A DNA stretch of 64,000 nt, taken from contig CM034591.1 in the NCBI GenBank assembly GCA_020091685.1, positions 29,843,555 through 29,907,554 of the forward strand. The letters are read 5' to 3'. The translations under genes and the position numbers were made by a program. Source of the DNA: Lutjanus erythropterus. Taxonomy: Eukaryota > Chordata > Actinopteri > Lutjaniformes > Lutjanidae. Of this stretch, positions 57,558-64,000 are shown piece by piece. Numbering within the stretch: position 1 is the stretch's first letter; each line of letters starts with the position of its first letter. The notes under the pieces were generated by a model. The model did no database searches, was not told the DNA's origin, and was given only the letters and a program-made list of their open reading frames with translations.

Positions 57558-60500
57558 AGAGCACAGAATTCATCTAGCGTGCTGTCTTGTCATGTTACTA
57601 TGGATCAGAGATTGGATCTTAATCCACTACTAGATCCACATAGCGACACAGAGAATGTGGTTTTATGTGTGTGTGTCTGCGAGTATGTGTGTGTTTCCTC
57701 CGCTCTGTGTGTCTCTAAAGGGAACAGAAGTGTGGGAAGATCTGAGGAGTTGAATGGAGGCAGTCCAGGGTTCATCAGAAGCCGGTGTTAGCAAAATAAT
57801 TAGTGTGCGAATTCACTTAACATGGAGAAAAGTCAAACAGTTACATGGAAAGCTCAAGATGAATACAGATTTCAGAGTTCTGAGTTTTCACACCATTTTC
57901 AATGAAAAATGTCCTTTCTGTGATGTTACTTTGGGTCTTTTTGTATCTAGATCTATTGTTATGCTAGATTTTTACATATAACCAAAAACACTGACATGTA
58001 CTTGTCAAGTCAATTCAAGTCATATATAGCCTGAAATCTCAGTTATCTCAGACAGCTTTACAATTTGTGCAGCAGTTTCAGGATCAGGATTCAGGCCAGC
58101 CCATCTTGACACGGACCGTGTAGGTCTATAAGCAGAGCCACAGTAAGGCTGTATTCAGACATAATCAGGTGTTCACCCATAGGCTTGTGCAGCAGTGGGA
58201 GGGGTGTGTAGGGGTGTTCATTTGTGCTTAGAAACGGAAATATTGCTTTATTTCTCTGATTAACCTGCTTTCTCTCTACCAGCACTCCCTCTTCTCGGTC
58301 AGTCTCCAGATTGCATGACGACAGCTGTGCACTCGCTAGCTCTCTCTTTCTCTCCCTTCCCTCTGTCTCTCACAAACCAAAGGATGCTTCTTGGTATCGC
58401 TATTTTGTGGCATAAACTGAAAGCCAGACCCAGACATCAAAATTGGGTACACAAAATTAACCAAGCAACGATGCAACTGGGAGATTTTTTTTAGCATTGC
58501 TAACCCAGCTGACTAGATCAGTCTGATCACCGGTTTACATGACCGACCACCGCAGCTTGTGGTTCTCCAAAGGTGAATGTTTAAATTCTTCGCTGCATTC
58601 CACCGCTTTTTTTTTTTTCAGGATCCCCAACTGCTCCCGCTTAAACACACTGAATGACGTTTTCGCCACAGTGCCTGATTATGTTTGATTATGTCTGTAT
58701 GCACACTTTTCTACACACACACATACATTTAGCAGGACAAAGGCAAAAATGAAAGCCAAAAGCCTTCCCAGGGGAGCTCAGGGGAGTTAAGGGGGATGCG
58801 CAGTGTGAGACAAAATAAAAAATAAGGTAAATTCATAACTCTGTCAAATCTTAATACAAAGACATCTAACACATATTCATAGTATAAGGATATCTTCAGT
58901 TGCAAACAAACATCTGATTGGAAATCATAAAAAAAGAGGAACCTTCAAAACTTCATCACATGTTTAAGTTTTTTTCAGTATCCAAGTAATCCAGTGATAG
59001 CTGTCTGTAAATCCATGGCTGTACTGCAAACAGGAACTTCTACCAGCTAATTCAGCATACTTTCAATGGTGCCAGTTTTCCAAATGTAAGCAAAAATAAG
59101 CTTTAACAACAGGGCTCAGAGTCAGAGTCCTCTTATATCAAATTGGTATCATATATGTATATATATTTCCTCTATTTTCACACAAGTCAAATTTCACTGA
59201 ACTGATTAAAAGCAGAATGACACCAGAGAACTTATTTCAAATAGTAGGACGTCACTTCGTACAGGACTGTGGGTAATTGTGGGAATAATTATTACTGTGG
59301 TGGGGGAGGAAAATTATCCTGATACTGTATGTGCTTTAGACAGGATTCAAATCACTGACCAGTGTAGGTGATGCTATAATCACCCCGCCTCCCATAGAGA
59401 AATAAATCCAGTCCTTATGGGGCTTAAGAATGATTCCTTTTACATTTGCCAAACATCATCTTATATTAAGACGTGGCACACATGCTTTACATTTTCATTT
59501 CAGTCTAGGATACAAGTGATTTAGAAGATGAACTGGCATACTATACATGTGACAGAATGACAGGGGAAAACTGAGGAGTGAAAAGCCCCTTGGATATAAA
59601 GGAATGTAAAACTGTCCCATTTTGGCACAGCACATATGCACTGCATACGAATCGTGCATACAATCAATAATTTTACCTTGCTTATTTATAAACGTGTCTT
59701 CGTGGAAATAAATGTACAATAACTGTAATAGTAGTACAGAGCTAAGACAAGACAAAGATGGCCTTTACATTGGACTTGCATTCTGTACATCAGGCAGGCA
59801 TCTGTCATTTACATTCATGACCTTGTCACCAGAGAGATGAGTGAAGTCATGACAGATACCTGACATTACATTATCCCCCTTTAACCTTCTCTCTGTGTCA
59901 TACTCTCCTGATCTCCCATACCTTCATGCTTTCTTCCCTTTGCTTTTAACCTTCTTCTTCTTTTTCTTGACCTTTTCATTCTCCTTTTCTCCACCTATTG
60001 CATTTGAATATGTTTTCTATCCTTGCATCTTCAATTTTCTTTTTACCTCTTTCACTCTCAACTCTTCCCATGTGTCCTACTCCGCCCCCCCCTTTACCTT
60101 TTTAACTCTGGTGTAAACAGTTATTTATTGGAAAACAGACTGCAGATAACATAAAACTGTGCTTTTTTATGGTTGACGAGGACATGGGACGTACACATTC
60201 TATCACACGCATACAAACTCACTGTACACAAGGGACAGGCCCATGGGACCCTAAGACACAGTCACATGATTTGACTACTTTGGAGAAGTAGTATAACTAT
60301 TATTCCTGCCTCATCAGGATAGGAATTCATGTACATTTCATTAGGGCTGGGATGATACACTTGGCTCTGATAATTTCATAATATTACAATACTTATGTGC
60401 TGAATTGATACACATTTCAACTCTGAAGTATTGTGGTTCTATATTACAATTTACTGCAATTTTTGTTCGCTTTTTTTTTTTTACTATACCATAAAATAAA

Positions 60501-63500
60501 AATAAATAGAAAAAATAAAAATATATAAATAGGTTTTTGTATATTTAAACACGTTTGGAATTTGGAATTTGAGTTTTGACCCACTGAGGTTGCTGTAGCT
60601 GGTTCACATTGAATCTGAAAATCGTTTCTGGATTGAACGGCAAAACGGTGTGCAACAGTGTTCAACGGGCTTTGAGATACATGTTCTCTCGTTTGGTAGG
60701 TGTGAACCAGTTTTTACCCAATCAGCACCAATGTTTGGATCAGTTTTTTTTAAGATGGTATTATCCCAATTGCAATGCTAATTTTTGTTTCCATCTAAAT
60801 GGTAATTGCTAATAAGCCCTACTATATTTGAAAAAAAGTTGATTTTCAAAAGATTGTTTCAAGAATCTTGCAAAAAGAATCATAATCAATTTTTTTCTCC
60901 TGATCCCTACATTCCATACAAAACAGCTGTGTGCAACAGTCGCATACATTAAATGGTGAATGATGACACATTTTATCTTCATATAAAGGAATGTTATGAA
61001 ATATCCAGAACTCTGCTGTAATGTTTTGTGCTCTTCTCAAATGTCTTAAGCTGCTACCCCAGAATGTTTCCTCATGTCATGCGATTCTTATAAGGAAACT
61101 GCTTTGAATAAATTATTCAACAGGTCACAGTTGCCAAACAAAAGTAACGGTATTATGGATAGCTGACATAGTTCTGGCCTATCTGCAATGGTAGAGAAAT
61201 AAGGTGACTATCAGTGTGTCTGCATACAGCATATGCGTGATTATCTATGATCTCTGTTTCATAAGAGAGCATTTTGTATATTCTTATAATAACTTCTAAA
61301 AGGGATGCATGTAATTTAATATTACAGAACTGTTCAGTACGTCTGTGTGAATCTGTTGCGATAGGGAAGGACACACTGTCAACACATACTTGGCCACAGT
61401 GTTCGGTCCAAATGTACAGCATCTAAGTGACACTGCTCATGCTCAGCATTACTTCCTTCAGATTTCCCCACAGGACTTGTGCTACTTCACACTGACAACC
61501 ACTTTGGAGCCATCAAGAGACAAACCTGAGCACACATCATGACAGGTGTCTCTGTTACACATGGAGAGTACATGCAAGCACACACACGCAATCACACAAA
61601 ACATCAGCATGCACTTGTGCACCTGAGAGTGCAAAGCCTCATGGAAACACACACGTTTAATATACAGAAACTTTTTCCACAATGGGTTTTCAAGCGTCAA
61701 GTACTATATTTGTCAATGCTTAATGTTTAACAGCTAATAAACACTTTACTGTAAAAATGTAAAAACAACCGGATCACTTAATTATAATTACATTTCATTT
61801 ACCATAATTAAACTATTTTCAAGGTCCCACCTGATTGTCTTTTGTAATGTACACATTTTAACCACTGGCCAGTGGAAGAACACACTATTATATTCTGATA
61901 TTTCTTGTGCAGTAGTGGAAGTTTTGGCCATGGACCATAAATATACACACCAAATGTCATGGCAATCTGGCTATTAGGTGTGAAGATATCCTGCTATGGG
62001 GCAAAGCATTGAAAAGGCTGACCGACCGACCAACTGACCAAACATCACCATCCTTAATGCTCACAGCTCGTGATGCAAAGACATGCCAACATGTATAATC
62101 CATATTAAACATTTTAAATATCATGAATTCTCAGACCAGCTTCTCTTCTAGCCAGAGCACAAAGAGTACGAAAAAGGAATACTTTCAGAGACGTGTCAGA
62201 GATCATCAATAAACATTACCTGTGTTGTTTCACAGTGCTGTTGTGTGAAATATGATTTTTTTTTTCATGAGTGATATATTACTTAATGTGCTGTAAAGAA
62301 TACATTTTATGACCTACAAGCACATAAAACCAATTATACCCACACCATCAACTCTGGAGTTGTTAAGAGAGAGAATTATATTGTTTAAATTGAGTCTTTT
62401 GTAAATTAAAAATGATTAAGGACTATTTTAAATTGAGTTTATTGTTCATCCGTAATGTACTGTTCCCCTCTCACTGTGCGTAAGAGGATTTATGTTATAT
62501 TGCACAATACGTACCGGTAACACGCAGCAATATTCAACCATTTACAGTTTTAAGTATAGTCTTATTTATTAGGTAGTATTGTTTCAAGTGTATTGTTTCT
62601 CCTCTCTCTGTCTCAGTAAACAGTGGAGGTTGTGTGCAATCATCTACACAACATAACCTGAATAACTCCAGTCATGTTAGCTCTGTGCTGGCATTAATCA
62701 GAGCCTGGCGTATTAATGAGAGCGCGGCAGCTAGCTAATTACACCCATAGATTCTGCAGCAGCCCATTAAATATACAAATGACAGAATTAAAGAGCCCAG
62801 CCTCTTCTGATTAATCTTTAAATGGGGAAAAACTAATGATGTCTGTGCAAACTTTCCCTTCACACATTTCTCCCCCTCTCCTCTCAACGTCAATGCCTGG
62901 CAATCAATCATATTAATTAAGGAAAAATAATTTGTATCATTTAACATTTCCCTCTTTCCTGCTCACTTGCTGCAGTGGTGCAGCAGCAGCGATGTACTGT
63001 ATTAGACGTGTCTGGAAATTATCCAAGTCTATTTGTTCATGCATTTATTTTTTTCTTCTTTTTTTCTAAACTATGTTTGTGATGTTTCATCTCTCTTAAT
63101 TTACTTTGGGTTGTAGAAATACATCTGGATTAGTGAAAATTTGAGCAGGCCATCAGCCTCATTCCAATCAACCCATTTCATGCTCAAACACTGAAGAATA
63201 ACAAATGAGGAGAGAGGACTATATAATCTGTTTTCAACCAGTATCCATTTAAATGGATCATGAAATAATATCCTGCTCCACTTTTAACTCAGTTCTTTAT
63301 TCAAAGATGAATAAGGAGAGCAGGAAGTCACATTGTAGGGCTTTAGATACAGATGCATTACAGATAAGATAAATGGACTAACATGCATTTATGGAAACAA
63401 GCACTTACAGGGTATTCATAATCACAGCATGATTGCATATGGTTATAATCCTGTTTTATCTAAAGTAAGACTCAGTGTGGTAAATATTGACCTCAAGTGC

Positions 63501-64000
63501 CGTAAATTCATTCAGCATTAAAAGGCATCGTTAATCACAAGTGAGCAGACTTATCGTGTATGGAAACATTAACTTCTATCACAATAACTGAACACGGAAA
63601 ACAACCTATTTAGCCAAAAATAATTTAAGTAAAGTGGCCATAAAATTACAGATGAAAGGGCAAATATCATGTGATTTTACATGGCCCTGCTCACAGATGC
63701 ACCCTTAATTCACGTTTAGGAAATGAGACGTCCTGCACTAAGAACCTGAGTGAACGATTTATGGAAACAACAAATTATTAATATTCCTAGAACAGTGCAT
63801 AATGCCGATGGAGAAAAACGATGACCTGCTGTCTCCATCACTGCTGCCGTTGGGAAAAAAAAAGAACCTCATATGTTAACTTTTCTCAAGACTTGAAAGA
63901 ACCTCAGTTCTTAGCAATGCATTATCAACATTTTGTTTTTTTTAAATGAAAAATGAGGTCTTGCTATATGAACCTGAACAAAAAAGACTATGCAAAGATT
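56036..64000 (-). other. Usherin intron upstream of window exon 1 (partial)
   Basis: No further exon was recognised in either strand. It holds a very long CA tract (57465-57551), a pyrimidine-rich patch (59880-60095), a probable repeat starting TTAGGGCTGGGATGATACA at 60342, and a homeodomain-site-rich patch at 62690-62840. A short or divergent exon could have been missed. Confidence 0.5.
57465..57551. repeat. (CA)n microsatellite, longest in the window
   Basis: Almost pure CA run of about 87 nt. Confidence 0.95.

Noticed and set aside
61482-61560. Possible upstream usherin exon (GLSLDGSKVVVSV with an AG before it)
   Set aside because: There is no convincing donor, and the peptide does not match the LamG1 start needed before exon 1.

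Overview
This is eukaryotic, almost certainly teleost fish, nuclear DNA. Short exons with GT/AG splice sites sit in kilobase introns. CA/GT microsatellites are very abundant, and there are several fish-type non-autonomous DNA transposons, a tRNA-like SINE and a decayed LINE. No rRNA, tRNA, CRISPR or prokaryotic gene structure is visible.

The main gene lies on the minus strand. I could assemble 20 consecutive exons from position 56035 down to 3891 whose splice phases agree at every junction and which give one uninterrupted reading frame of about 994 codons. The product has two laminin G-like domains followed by about seven fibronectin type III modules, five of them with a C-x4-C pair. This is the middle of usherin (USH2A), the very large stereocilia and photoreceptor matrix/membrane protein. 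Both ends of the gene are outside the window. Exons 1-4 (LamG1) and 5-7 (LamG2) run from 56035 to 34266. The FN3 exons 8-20 run from 33186 to 3891.

The most unusual part is the 14.4 kb intron between usherin exons 3 and 4. It contains a segment (36624-50671) that begins and ends with hAT-type terminal sequences (CAGTGTTG... and ...CAACACTG) and is bracketed by a perfect 8-bp target duplication, GTTGTAAG. Its left end is a decayed BED-finger hAT transposase fragment and its right end is a second partial copy; the two share a direct repeat of about 358 bp. Between them lie about 12.8 kb of cargo, including a plus-strand gene that still looks coding. That gene has a first large exon with an RRGERP repeat array and a long K/E/R coiled coil, a second exon in matching phase, tandemly amplified Ser/Pro-rich minisatellite exons, and a terminal exon with stop and poly(A) signal. 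It is nested antisense inside usherin. This composite hAT-bounded element is the main candidate for something undescribed.

The rest is intron: MITE-like elements with recognisable terminal repeats and sometimes target duplications (9454-9954, 15147-15715, 17355-17724, 18036-18426, 23611-23933, 26571-27011, 28911-29674), a LINE 3' remnant (52440-53260), long CA/GT tracts often very close to splice sites, pyrimidine-rich tracts, and a few homeodomain-site-rich patches that may be regulatory.
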